This document shows positions 46,312 through 53,851 of a stretch of 64,000 nucleotides of DNA, piece after piece. The position numbers and the translations under genes were made by a program. Source of the stretch: Bradyrhizobium arachidis (GTDB lineage Bacteria; Pseudomonadota; Alphaproteobacteria; Rhizobiales; Xanthobacteraceae); the NCBI RefSeq assembly GCF_015291705.1, contig NZ_CP030050.1, positions 7,440,001 through 7,504,000 on the forward strand. Direction: 5' to 3'. Numbering within the stretch: the stretch's first letter is position 1; every line of letters starts with the position of its first letter. The notes below the pieces were generated by a model that had not been told where the DNA came from, did not search any database, and worked only from the letters and a program-made list of their open reading frames with translations.

Positions 46312-46421
46312 TATTCACGCAGGCCGTCATGACGATGGTTCTTATCGGGCACGCTTCGGCGACATGGGCCGTTCCGTTCGCAAAGCTCATCGGCTGCGCG
46401 AGCGGCACAAGCACGACATAG
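46308..46421 (+). CDS. Tiny hydrophobic frame overlapping the preceding gene
   Basis: ATG 46308 overlaps the previous stop (ATGA) and encodes 37 residues, mostly hydrophobic (FTQAVMTMVLIGHASATWAV). The overlap suggests translational coupling, but the size leaves doubt. Confidence 0.3.
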   Translation: MIFTQAVMTMVLIGHASATWAVPFAKLIGCASGTSTT

Positions 46422-46490
46422 CTTCCTCCCGATAGGTGCCGCGTGCCGCCCGCTAGGCGTCCTCGTGGCTTTCCGGGCACGACCGGATCT

Positions 46491-46685
46491 TCATCCATGC
46501 CCCTCGTCCATCGCTCCATGCGGCGCGGGCCGACCGCGCTGGAGATGGCCAGCCTCATGATGGCCGCAGCGCGAGCATCTGAACTCGAGCCGGGCGTTTG
46601 GCCACACCGTCTTCGGCAGGTTGGCCGCCATCGGCCAGGCGCTGCATTGGGGGCACTTCACCAACAGAATGTCCGTTTTGAGCAT
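46491..46685 (-). CDS. Small zinc-ribbon protein
   Basis: ATG 46685 gives 64 residues with two CxxC pairs, VKCPQCSAWPMAANL and FRCSRCGHHEAGHL, the layout of a zinc ribbon. The central TVWPNARLEF links them. Similar small proteins are common in Bradyrhizobium. The frame extends upstream to 46871 but loses similarity. Role unknown. Confidence 0.6.
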   Translation of the reverse strand: MLKTDILLVKCPQCSAWPMAANLPKTVWPNARLEFRCSRCGHHEAGHLQRGRPAPHGAMDEGHG

Positions 46686-46701
46686 CGACGCGTTGAACCG
46701 T

Positions 46702-46926
46702 TCACTTCTGGCGGGCCGGCTGCTGTGCGTTGGCCTTGTTCGGATCCGACTTGTTCGCTTCATGATGGCCGATGACGCAGCCGGCCGCTGCGCCAAGCTT
46801 GCCGTGGCCGGCCATGTGGCCGGCAACACCGCCCACGATCGCTCCCTTGATGCATCCTTTCGCCTCGGCACCTCCGGAGGAGACGAGCGCGACGGCGACA
46901 GCGGCAGCGGCGAGCATTGCTTTCAT
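46702..46926 (-). CDS. Small secreted glycine-zipper protein
   Basis: ATG 46926 gives 74 residues. MKAMLAAAAVAVALVSSGGA is a Sec signal peptide, followed by KGCIKGAIVGGVAGHMAGHG, a glycine-zipper-like repeat, and a polar tail. Such proteins sit in the periplasm or outer membrane. It is 16 bases from the zinc-ribbon gene on the same strand and diverges from the PRC-barrel gene. Confidence 0.65.
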   Translation of the reverse strand: MKAMLAAAAVAVALVSSGGAEAKGCIKGAIVGGVAGHMAGHGKLGAAAGCVIGHHEANKSDPNKANAQQPARQK

Positions 46927-47010
46927 GACGGTTCTCCGAAGTTGAACCCGTCGGATCAATCGCCGCGGCACCAGTCCGTTCCCAGCCTTCGCGCGACCGG
47001 AAATAAAGCA

Positions 47011-47036
47011 GGAACGAGGCCTGGCCGCGCATCGTT
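47011..47036 (+). promoter_or_regulatory. EcfG-type general stress promoter upstream of the PRC-barrel gene
   Basis: GGAAC (47011-47015), 17 bases, then CGTT (47033-47036) equals the GGAAC-N16/17-CGTT consensus of the PhyR-controlled sigma factor EcfG. It lies 37 bases ahead of ATG 47074. Confidence 0.7.
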
Positions 47037-47073
47037 GTCTTGTATCGATCTTAAACCGAAGAGGAGAATGACG

Positions 47074-47430
47074 ATGGAAACGGAAAGGCGTGAAACAGGA
47101 ACGCTCATCGGCAGCGACAAGGTCGAGGGCACCGCGGTGTACGGCGCCGGCGATCAGAAGATCGGCTCAATCGAACGCGTGATGATCGACAAGCTGACCG
47201 GCCAGGTCTCGTACGCAGTCCTCGGCTTCGGCGGCTTCTTAGGCATCGGCGACGACCACTATCCGCTGCCATGGCAGTCCCTGAAGTACGACACGAACCT
47301 CGGCGGATACCGGACCAACCTAAGTGCCGACAGGCTCCAGGGGGCGCCGCACTACGGTAACGATAACGAGTGGAATTGGGACGACCCGGGAAGGGCGAGA
47401 GCGGTGAACGACTACTACGCCGGGGTCTAG
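47074..47430 (+). CDS. PRC-barrel domain protein
   Basis: ATG 47074 lies eight bases after GAGGAGA and gives 118 residues; ATG 47068 is in frame but too close to that site. LIGSDKVEGTAVYGAGDQKI and IERVMIDKLTGQVSYAVLGF form a single PRC-barrel beta domain, followed by DDHYPLPWQSLKYDTNLGGY. PRC-barrel proteins of this type are typical members of general stress regulons in rhizobia; molecular role uncertain. An EcfG-like promoter precedes it. Confidence 0.85.
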   Translation: METERRETGTLIGSDKVEGTAVYGAGDQKIGSIERVMIDKLTGQVSYAVLGFGGFLGIGDDHYPLPWQSLKYDTNLGGYRTNLSADRLQGAPHYGNDNEWNWDDPGRARAVNDYYAGV

Positions 47431-47715
47431 GCGCCGCCGCTTCTGGGCGGGACTCCGGCCAAGGGAAGGACTCCGAGACATCATGGTCCGCGGGCGCTTC
47501 GTCCCACGCTCGCCCGCGAGCCGCATCCAGCTTTTCTCTTTGATGCGCCCGCTCTCCCCACCACCCCGTCCTGGCGATGCATGGGGATGACGGATCAGCT
47601 CGTCCCCTACGGGGGTTCGGCTCCGCTCTCAGCGGCCGCGCGAGGGCTATATAAATCCACCAGCCTGTTTTTGTCGGCTTGCGCGACGAGGAAGTTTCGT
47701 TGCGCTCGATCCTGG
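47431..47715. other. Convergent intergenic region
   Basis: About 285 bases between the convergent PRC-barrel and SDR genes. No gene or clear terminator hairpin with a T-run was recognised. Confidence 0.4.
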
Positions 47716-48498
47716 CTACGCCTTGGCCGTGCCCGGCTCGGCCATCTTGCGATGCTGCTTGGCCAGTATCTCGTTCGGCGTGACGTTCGCGACCGTGGTC
47801 TGGATCTTGTTCTTGAGCCCCGTGACGATATCCGCGTCGCCGCGCAGCATTGCATCGAAGCCGGCCTTGGCGACGTCATACGCGCCATCCTTCGGTTCGG
47901 TCCCAACCTTGGTGTCCATCATGTCGGCGCGGCGGAAGAATTCGGTCTCGGTGGCGCCGGGCATCAGGCAGGTCACGGTGACGCCGCTGTCGCGCAGCTC
48001 CTCGCGCAGTGCAAACGAGAATGAATCGAGGAAAGCCTTGCTGGCATTGTAGACCGCCTGAAAACTGCCTGGCGTGAAGCCGGCGATCGATCCTGTGATC
48101 AGGATACGCCCGGAATTGCGCCGGAGCATCTCGTTACCGGCCCGATGGATCAGATACAGCGTGCCGGTGATGTTGGTTTCGATGATGCGCCTGATGCGCT
48201 GGAAATCCTGATGGAGGAACGCCTTGCCGAGCCCGATGCCGGCATTGGCCAGCAGCGCGTCGATCGGCCGGTCGGCCACCGCGGCGCAGAGTTTGTCGAC
48301 ACCTTCGGTGGTGGCGAGATCGGCCTGCACCGGCTCGACGCTGCCACCGAGCCTGCGCAGATCAACTGCCACCCTTTCGATCGCTGGCTCGTCTGCCGCG
48401 ATGACCAGATTGAAACCTGCTTGGGCGCAGCACCTGGCGAGCTCCAGGCCGATCCCGGTGGAGGCGCCGGTGACGACGGCGAATTGATTGGCGGGCAT
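47716..48498 (-). CDS. Short-chain dehydrogenase (SDR)
   Basis: ATG 48498 (MPANQFAVVTGASTGIGLEL) gives 260 residues. The NAD(P) motif TGASTGIG, LLANAGIG, the Ser in ILITGSIAG and the YNASKAFLDSF catalytic pair are all present. The closing part ILAKQHRKMAEPG resembles SDRs annotated as oxidoreductases in stress clusters. It diverges from the Zn-alcohol dehydrogenase gene with a 170-base promoter region between. Substrate unknown. Confidence 0.88.
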   Translation of the reverse strand: MPANQFAVVTGASTGIGLELARCCAQAGFNLVIAADEPAIERVAVDLRRLGGSVEPVQADLATTEGVDKLCAAVADRPIDALLANAGIGLGKAFLHQDFQRIRRIIETNITGTLYLIHRAGNEMLRRNSGRILITGSIAGFTPGSFQAVYNASKAFLDSFSFALREELRDSGVTVTCLMPGATETEFFRRADMMDTKVGTEPKDGAYDVAKAGFDAMLRGDADIVTGLKNKIQTTVANVTPNEILAKQHRKMAEPGTAKA

Positions 48499-48670
48499 GA
48501 GCGTGTTCCTTCGACGCAATGCTTGGGGATGATGTCACGCTCAATCACGGGCCTGCTCCCTCGTTCCTATTTTTGCGCAGGGCGGTGCAGTGCGAAGAAT
48601 TTGCGACCGCGTAGCAACCATCGTTCATCGCTGGACTTAGATGCCTCGTGATCGAGCTCGGAGGACGGAG

Positions 48671-49846
48671 ATGAAGGCGCTGGTTTGGCATGGCAAGGAG
48701 GACATCAGGTGCGACACCGTCACCGATCCTGAAATCCAGGACCCGCGCGACGCCATCATCAAGGTCACGAGCTGCGCCATCTGCGGCTCCGACTTGCATC
48801 TCTTCCACAATTACATTCCGGGCATGCTGCCCGGCGACATCATGGGCCATGAGACCATGGGCGAAGTAGTCGAGGTCGGCTCCGGCGTCGACGGCAAGCT
48901 GAAGAAAGGCGACCGCATCGTCGTGCCGTTCACGATCATTTGCGGCGAATGCGACCAGTGCAAGCGCGGCAATTTTTCGGTCTGCGAGACCACCAACCGT
49001 AAGAAGCATCTCGCCGACAAGGTGTTCGGGCACGCCACCGCCGGCCTGTTTGGCTACACGCATCTGACCGGCGGCTATCCCGGCGGCCAGGCCGAATATC
49101 TGCGCGTGCCCTTTGCCGACGCCACCCACATCAAGGTGCCCGCCGGCGTCCCCGACGAGCAATTGCTGTTTCTCAGCGACATCTTCCCGACCGGCTGGCA
49201 GGCCGCCGTGCAATGCGACATCGTGCCGACCGACACGGTGGCGATCTGGGGCTGCGGCCCGGTCGGGCAGATGGCGATCCGCAGCGCCATCCTGCTCGGC
49301 GCCAACCAGGTAATCGCGATCGATTGTCTGCCCGAGCGTCTCAGCATGGCGGAAGCCGGCGGCGCCACCACGATCAATTTCGAGACCGAGAGCGTGCTGG
49401 AGCGGCTCAAGGAGCTGACCGACGGCAAGGGCCCGGAAAAATGCATCGATTGCGTCGGCATGGAATCCCACGTGATGGCTTCCCTGCCCGACACCCTGCT
49501 CGACCGCGCCAAGCAGATGGTGATGGCGGAGAGCGACCGACCGCATGTGCTGCGCGAGATGATCTATGTTTGCCGGCCCGGCGGCATCATCTCGGTACCG
49601 GGCGTGTACAGCGGCTTCTCCGACATGATGCCGATGGGCGCCTTCATGAACAAGGGGCTGACGATGCGGACCGGCCAGACCCACGTCAACCGCTGGACCG
49701 ACGATCTGCTCCGCCGCATCGAGGAGGGCCAGATCGATCCATCCTTCGTCATCACCCACACCGTTCCGCTTGAGCAAGGCCCCGAGATGTACCAGGTGTT
49801 TCGCGACAAGCGCGATTCCTGCGTCAAGGTCATGCTGAGGCCCTGA
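48671..49846 (+). CDS. Zinc-dependent alcohol dehydrogenase (formaldehyde-dehydrogenase-like)
   Basis: ATG 48671 (CGGAGGACGGAG upstream) gives 391 residues. The catalytic zinc site is in CAICGSDLHLF with MGHETMGEV. The four structural-zinc Cys are in CGECDQCKRGNFSVCE, and the nucleotide loop is WGCGPVGQMA. It is of the type annotated as glutathione-independent formaldehyde or threonine-dehydrogenase-like MDR enzymes. With the GH13 gene and the small gene at 49858 it forms a rightward operon. Substrate unproven. Confidence 0.9.
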   Translation: MKALVWHGKEDIRCDTVTDPEIQDPRDAIIKVTSCAICGSDLHLFHNYIPGMLPGDIMGHETMGEVVEVGSGVDGKLKKGDRIVVPFTIICGECDQCKRGNFSVCETTNRKKHLADKVFGHATAGLFGYTHLTGGYPGGQAEYLRVPFADATHIKVPAGVPDEQLLFLSDIFPTGWQAAVQCDIVPTDTVAIWGCGPVGQMAIRSAILLGANQVIAIDCLPERLSMAEAGGATTINFETESVLERLKELTDGKGPEKCIDCVGMESHVMASLPDTLLDRAKQMVMAESDRPHVLREMIYVCRPGGIISVPGVYSGFSDMMPMGAFMNKGLTMRTGQTHVNRWTDDLLRRIEEGQIDPSFVITHTVPLEQGPEMYQVFRDKRDSCVKVMLRP

Positions 49847-49857
49847 GGAGCAAGCCC

Positions 49858-50391
49858 ATGTTTCATTTCTCCAACATCGTGCGCACCAAGGGTGATCCTG
49901 AGATCATCGAGGGCGGGCCAAGTCTGAAGCGGCCGGAAGACCAGCTCGCCCGCGCGCTCGGCTGGTTCAGCATCGGCCTCGGCGTCGTGGAATTCTTCGC
50001 GCCGCGACGCGTCACGGAAACGTTGGGCATGGAGGGCCGCGAGACGCTGGTGCGGGCCTTCGGCGTGCGCGAGATCCTGGCCGGGATCATGTCGCTCTCG
50101 GTCGACAAGAATGCCGGCCTATGGGCGCGCGTTGGCGGCGACGGCCTCGATGCCGCCGCGTTGCTCTCGGGATTGACGTCAGAGAATCCCAGGAAGGGCA
50201 ACATTGCGCTCGCGCTGCTGATGGTCGGCGGCATCGCCATGCTGGACTACCGCGCCGCGCAGGACACCAAGCCGCGCCGGCCGCCGCGCGATGCACGGCG
50301 CAAGCTCTATCCGAACCGGAGCGGCTTCCCCAAGGGTATCGAGAGCGCCCGCAGCGCGGCGATGCAGATCGCAGCTCGCGCCGAAGCATGA
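49858..50391 (+). CDS. Membrane-associated hypothetical protein
   Basis: ATG 49858 lies 11 bases after the dehydrogenase stop, with GAGGAGC as ribosome-binding site, and gives 177 residues. Hydrophobic segments LARALGWFSIGLGVVEFFAP, VREILAGIMSL and NIALALLMVGGIAMLDY suggest three or four membrane helices, followed by an Arg-rich tail. It resembles small membrane proteins commonly annotated next to rhizobial Zn-dehydrogenase genes. Function unknown. Confidence 0.75.
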   Translation: MFHFSNIVRTKGDPEIIEGGPSLKRPEDQLARALGWFSIGLGVVEFFAPRRVTETLGMEGRETLVRAFGVREILAGIMSLSVDKNAGLWARVGGDGLDAAALLSGLTSENPRKGNIALALLMVGGIAMLDYRAAQDTKPRRPPRDARRKLYPNRSGFPKGIESARSAAMQIAARAEA

Positions 50392-50408
50392 CGAGGTGAA
50401 GCAAGACG

Positions 50409-52010
50409 ATGACTGGGCGGTCCCATGAAGCAGATGCGTGGTGGGAATCCGCCATCATCTACGAGATCGCACTGGTCTCCTTCCAGGACGCCGATGGCGA
50501 CGGCAAGGGCGATCTCGCTGGCCTGATGTCGCGCATCGACTATCTGAAATGGCTCGGCGTCGATGCGATCTGGCTGACGCCGATCTACAAGAGCCCGTTC
50601 CGTGATCTCGGCTACGACATCTCGGATTACTGCTCGATCGATCCCGCCTTCGGCAGCCTCGATGATTTCGATCGCCTGCTCGACGCGCTGCACGCCGAAG
50701 GCATCCGCCTCATCCTCGATCTCGTTCCCAACCACACCGCGGACGATCACGCATGGTTCGTCGAGAGCTCCAGCTCGCCGAACAGTGCCAAGGCCGATTG
50801 GTACATCTGGGCCGATGCGGCCGAGACCGGCGGGCCGCCCAACAACTGGCTGAGCCGCTTCGGCGGCAGCGGTTGGGAATGGTGCGAGGCGCGGCGGCAA
50901 TACTACTACCACTCCTTCCTGGTCGAGCAGCCTGACCTCAATTGGCGCAATCCGCAGCTGCGCGCCGCGATCGCCGACGTGATGCGGTTCTGGCTCGATC
51001 GCGGCGTCGACGGTTTTCGCGTCGACGCCAGCGCGGTGCTGATCAAGGATGCGCTGCTGCGCGACAATCCGCCGAACCCGCAGGCCGAGGGCAAACCGCC
51101 GCCGCAGCGTCAGACGCCTGTTTTCACGGATGACCGGCCGGAGACGATGACCTGCATCGAATTCATCAGAGAGGTGGTCGACGACTATCCGGAACGGCTG
51201 CTCTGCGGCGAGGTGCAGGGCAAGACCGACCGCATCGGTCACTTCTACGGGAACGACCGGCCGCGCCTGCATCTGCCGCTGAATTTCGCGCTGCTCGACG
51301 CGCATTGGGATGCGCTGTCGCTGCAAGCGGCTATCGACGCCTATTATAACGCCCTGCCCGACGATGCCTGGCCGGTCTGGTTGATCGGCGGCCACGACAA
51401 GCAGCGGATCGCGAGCAAGATCGGCGAAGCGCAGATGCGTGTGCTGGCGATGCTGCTGATGACGCTGCACGGAACGCCGTTCCTGTATATGGGCGACGAG
51501 ATCGGCCGCAAGCGCGTGCCGATTCCGCCCGACCGCGTCTGTGATCCCTTCGAGAAGCTGGTGCCGGGATACGGGCTGTGCCGCGATCCCGAACGCGCGC
51601 CGATGCGGTGGGATAGCAGCGCCAATGGCGGCTTCAGCACCGACGATCCCTGGCTTCCGCTGGAGCGTGATGGCGCGCTCAACGTGGCCGCGCAGTGCCG
51701 TGACGAACATTCGATCCTGGCGCTATTTCGCGCGCTGATGGCGCTCCGGCGCGAGCATGCGTGCCTACGCCAGGGCGGCTATGAGCCGCTGCGCTCACAA
51801 AACGAGGTTCTGGCCTACGGGCGGACCGATGGCCGGAACGGGATACTGGTCGCGCTCAACATCGCCGCCGAACCGCGCAAATGGCACTGGCAAGGCCATG
51901 GCCGCCTGCTGATGTCGACACATCTGGACCGACCGCCCGCGCCGCAGCCGGACGCCACCACCCTGCTCCGGGGCAATGAAGGGGTGATCATCGCGATCGA
52001 GACCCGGTAA
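50409..52010 (+). CDS. Alpha-amylase family glycoside hydrolase (GH13)
   Basis: The 533-residue cytoplasmic enzyme has GH13 region I DLVPNHTADDH, region II GVDGFRVDAS with the nucleophile Asp, region III LLCGEVQGK with the acid Glu and region IV WLIGGHDKQR. In region IV Gly-Gly replaces the more usual Asn before HD. The start ESAIIYEIALVSFQDADGDG resembles oligo-1,6-glucosidase and trehalose-synthase-like members, but no maltokinase domain is attached. It probably acts on small alpha-glucosides or trehalose. The substrate cannot be fixed. Confidence 0.88.
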   Translation: MTGRSHEADAWWESAIIYEIALVSFQDADGDGKGDLAGLMSRIDYLKWLGVDAIWLTPIYKSPFRDLGYDISDYCSIDPAFGSLDDFDRLLDALHAEGIRLILDLVPNHTADDHAWFVESSSSPNSAKADWYIWADAAETGGPPNNWLSRFGGSGWEWCEARRQYYYHSFLVEQPDLNWRNPQLRAAIADVMRFWLDRGVDGFRVDASAVLIKDALLRDNPPNPQAEGKPPPQRQTPVFTDDRPETMTCIEFIREVVDDYPERLLCGEVQGKTDRIGHFYGNDRPRLHLPLNFALLDAHWDALSLQAAIDAYYNALPDDAWPVWLIGGHDKQRIASKIGEAQMRVLAMLLMTLHGTPFLYMGDEIGRKRVPIPPDRVCDPFEKLVPGYGLCRDPERAPMRWDSSANGGFSTDDPWLPLERDGALNVAAQCRDEHSILALFRALMALRREHACLRQGGYEPLRSQNEVLAYGRTDGRNGILVALNIAAEPRKWHWQGHGRLLMSTHLDRPPAPQPDATTLLRGNEGVIIAIETR

Positions 52011-52036
52011 TCACCGCAGGAACCATCGGAGCATCA

Positions 52037-52512
52037 GTGAGTCTCATCAACGCTTCCGGCAAGACCGACATCGAATCCTCAGCCCAGGCCGCCGAAGCGC
52101 TGCGGCCTGTCGCGGGCGCCTTGGCCGAGTTGTTCGCGCTCGGGATCATCGGCACAGGCCTACCTGCCATCAGGGTAATGGCCGGCTCGACCGCTTATGC
52201 GATCAACGAAGGGCGCAAATGGCCGGTCGGACTGTGGCGAAAGCCGAAGGAAGCGACCGCCTTCTACAGCGTGATCGGATTATCGGTCGGGCTTGGCGTG
52301 GCGCTCAACTTCACCACTCTCGACCCTATCAAGGCGCTGTATTGGAGCGCGGTGATCAACGGCATTCTGGCCGAGCCCGTGATGACGATTATGATGCTTC
52401 TGGTGCGACGGAAGGCAATGATGGGCCACCTTAGTAGGTCCCGTTTACTGGCTCGGCTGGCTCGCAACCGCGGCTATCGCATTTAGCATCGTGGGAATGG
52501 GCATCTTTCCTC
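52037..52512 (+). pseudogene. C-terminal relic of an NRAMP-type metal transporter
   Basis: The frame begins LINASGKTDIESSAQAAEAL and contains IGTGLPAIRVMAGSTAYAIN and GVALNFTTLDPIKALYWSAV, the last helices of NRAMP-like Mn/Fe transporters in rhizobia. The first roughly 250 residues are missing. After GHL at 52430 the similarity continues one frame over as LVGPVYWLGWLATAAIAFSI, so there is also a frameshift. It cannot encode a working transporter. Confidence 0.7.
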
Positions 52513-52652
52513 CGCTGATCGTCCATGCTTGGAGAGCCCAAGATGGCGCAGCGAATGACTGCTATCGAGCAGCTTTGGGCTCGCCGATTTTGGTCCGATG
52601 CAGCCAGTTGCTCAGATGCGTCAAACTGCACTTTGTTGCGTCGGGAATAATA

Positions 52653-52677
52653 GGAACCCTCCAATGCAATCCTGGTT
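52653..52677 (+). promoter_or_regulatory. EcfG-type general stress promoter upstream of a secreted protein gene
   Basis: GGAAC (52653-52657), 16 bases, then GGTT (52674-52677) matches the EcfG consensus with one mismatch in the -10 element. The ATG of the following gene lies 27 bases downstream. Confidence 0.5.
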
Positions 52678-52704
52678 ATCGGAGCCCATCTACTGGAGGA
52701 CAAA

Positions 52705-53025
52705 ATGAAAAAGACGACTCTTCTCTTGCTCACGGCGGCTTCGCTTCTGGCCTCATCGGCGTTCGCGCAGAATCCGCCGGCCGCGGATCGGCCGAACAAC
52801 AACGCCGTCAATAGCTCCGGGCAGAACAATTCGAGCCAGCCAGTCGCGGGAGCAAACAGCTTCACTGAAGGACAGGCGAAGTCGAAGATCGAGGAAGCCG
52901 GCTGGACCAACGTCACCGCCCTCAAGAAGGACGACAATGGCGTGTGGCGCGGCAAGGCCAGCAAGGGCGGCTCCACAGCCGACGTCAGCCTCGACTTTCA
53001 GGGCAACGTGAACCCGACCAAATAA
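52705..53025 (+). CDS. Secreted small stress-associated protein
   Basis: ATG 52705 (GGAGGACAAA upstream) gives 106 residues. MKKTTLLLLTAASLLASSAF is a Sec signal peptide with cleavage after AFAQ, followed by a low-complexity Asn/Ser stretch. A PepSY-like module follows: SFTEGQAKSKIEEAGWTNVT to ASKGGSTADVSLDFQGNV. Probably periplasmic. It is followed after 33 bases by the stress protein at 53059, and an EcfG-like promoter precedes it. Confidence 0.8.
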   Translation: MKKTTLLLLTAASLLASSAFAQNPPAADRPNNNAVNSSGQNNSSQPVAGANSFTEGQAKSKIEEAGWTNVTALKKDDNGVWRGKASKGGSTADVSLDFQGNVNPTK

Positions 53026-53058
53026 GAAACAAGCACAGAACTAAGAGTGGAAAAGAAC

Positions 53059-53682
53059 ATGACCATTCCAATTTCGCGCCTTTACGACAGCTATGCGGAT
53101 GCTCAGCGCGCCGTCACCAACCTCGAAACGGCGGGCGTGCCGCATTCAGATCTCAGCATCGTCGCCAACAATTCAGACAGCTGGTACAGCACCGACAACA
53201 AGAAGGTGGATCGTGACCGCGACGGCGTCGACGATCGAGCAGAAGGCGCCGCGACCGGAGCCGGCATCGGCGCTGGCCTCGGTGGTGCGGCGGGCCTGCT
53301 CGCCGGTCTCGGGCTACTTGCGATTCCGGGCCTGGGCCCTGTCGTGGCCGCCGGGTGGCTCGCGTCAGCCGCATTGGTGGCAACGGCCGGTGCCGCAACC
53401 GGCGGACTCATTGGCGCACTCACGCAGGCTGGCGTGTCCCACGAAGACGCTGCGCTCTACGCCGAAGGCGTAAGGCGCGGCGGCACTCTGGTTTCGGCAC
53501 GTGTGCCCGAGGCGGATCGCGCGCGCATCGAGGCCATTCTGGATCAATCGTCGGTCAACTTGAGCGACCGTCGCGCGGCCTGGCAGAAATCCGGTTGGAC
53601 GAACTTCGATCCTTCCGCCAAGCCCTATGGCGCCGACGAGGTGCGCAAGGAGCGCGAACTTTACCGCACTGGCGTCCGTTAG
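53059..53682 (+). CDS. General-stress-protein-17M-like protein with glycine-rich hydrophobic centre
   Basis: ATG 53059 gives 207 residues (GTG 53047 would add four). The N-terminal part RLYDSYADAQRAVTNLETAG followed by SDLSIVANNSD is the YflT/GSP17M-type domain. A Gly/Ala-rich double hydrophobic segment (GAGIGAGLGGAAGLLAGLGL) follows, and the C terminus has EGVRRGGTLVSARVPEADRA. Such proteins are typical stress-regulon members, probably membrane-associated. A strong terminator follows. Confidence 0.85.
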   Translation: MTIPISRLYDSYADAQRAVTNLETAGVPHSDLSIVANNSDSWYSTDNKKVDRDRDGVDDRAEGAATGAGIGAGLGGAAGLLAGLGLLAIPGLGPVVAAGWLASAALVATAGAATGGLIGALTQAGVSHEDAALYAEGVRRGGTLVSARVPEADRARIEAILDQSSVNLSDRRAAWQKSGWTNFDPSAKPYGADEVRKERELYRTGVR

Positions 53683-53713
53683 GTCGATCGGCGGACCACA
53701 CGACTTGAGAAGA

Positions 53714-53742
53714 AGGCCTGCCAAACTCTGGCGGGCCTTTTT
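53714..53742 (+). terminator. Intrinsic terminator
   Basis: AGGCCTGCCA (53714-53723) pairs with TGGCGGGCCT (53729-53738) over ten base pairs with one G-T, loop AACTC, followed by a T-run. It ends the unit of the two stress genes at 52705-53682. Confidence 0.85.
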
Positions 53743-53789
53743 CAGTGCGTGCGCAATCTGATCGGACCTCGTCGAACGTGTTTTCACTA

Positions 53790-53814
53790 GGAACGAAGCG
53801 TGATGCCCATCGTT
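53790..53814 (+). promoter_or_regulatory. EcfG-type general stress promoter upstream of the Mn-catalase gene
   Basis: GGAAC (53790-53794), exactly 16 bases, then CGTT (53811-53814) is a perfect match to the EcfG consensus. The ATG at 53852 lies 37 bases downstream. Confidence 0.75.
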
Positions 53815-53851
53815 CGGGACTGTATATCTGTCCTGAACTTCGAGGCCTTCA

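Noticed and set aside
48545..49777. 410-residue minus-strand frame opposite the Zn-alcohol dehydrogenase
   Set aside because: Mirror of a high-GC gene; His/Gly/Val-rich with no recognisable domain, while the plus-strand gene has full zinc sites.
50307..51710. 467-residue minus-strand frame opposite the GH13 gene
   Set aside because: Antisense shadow; the GH13 catalytic regions are intact on the plus strand.
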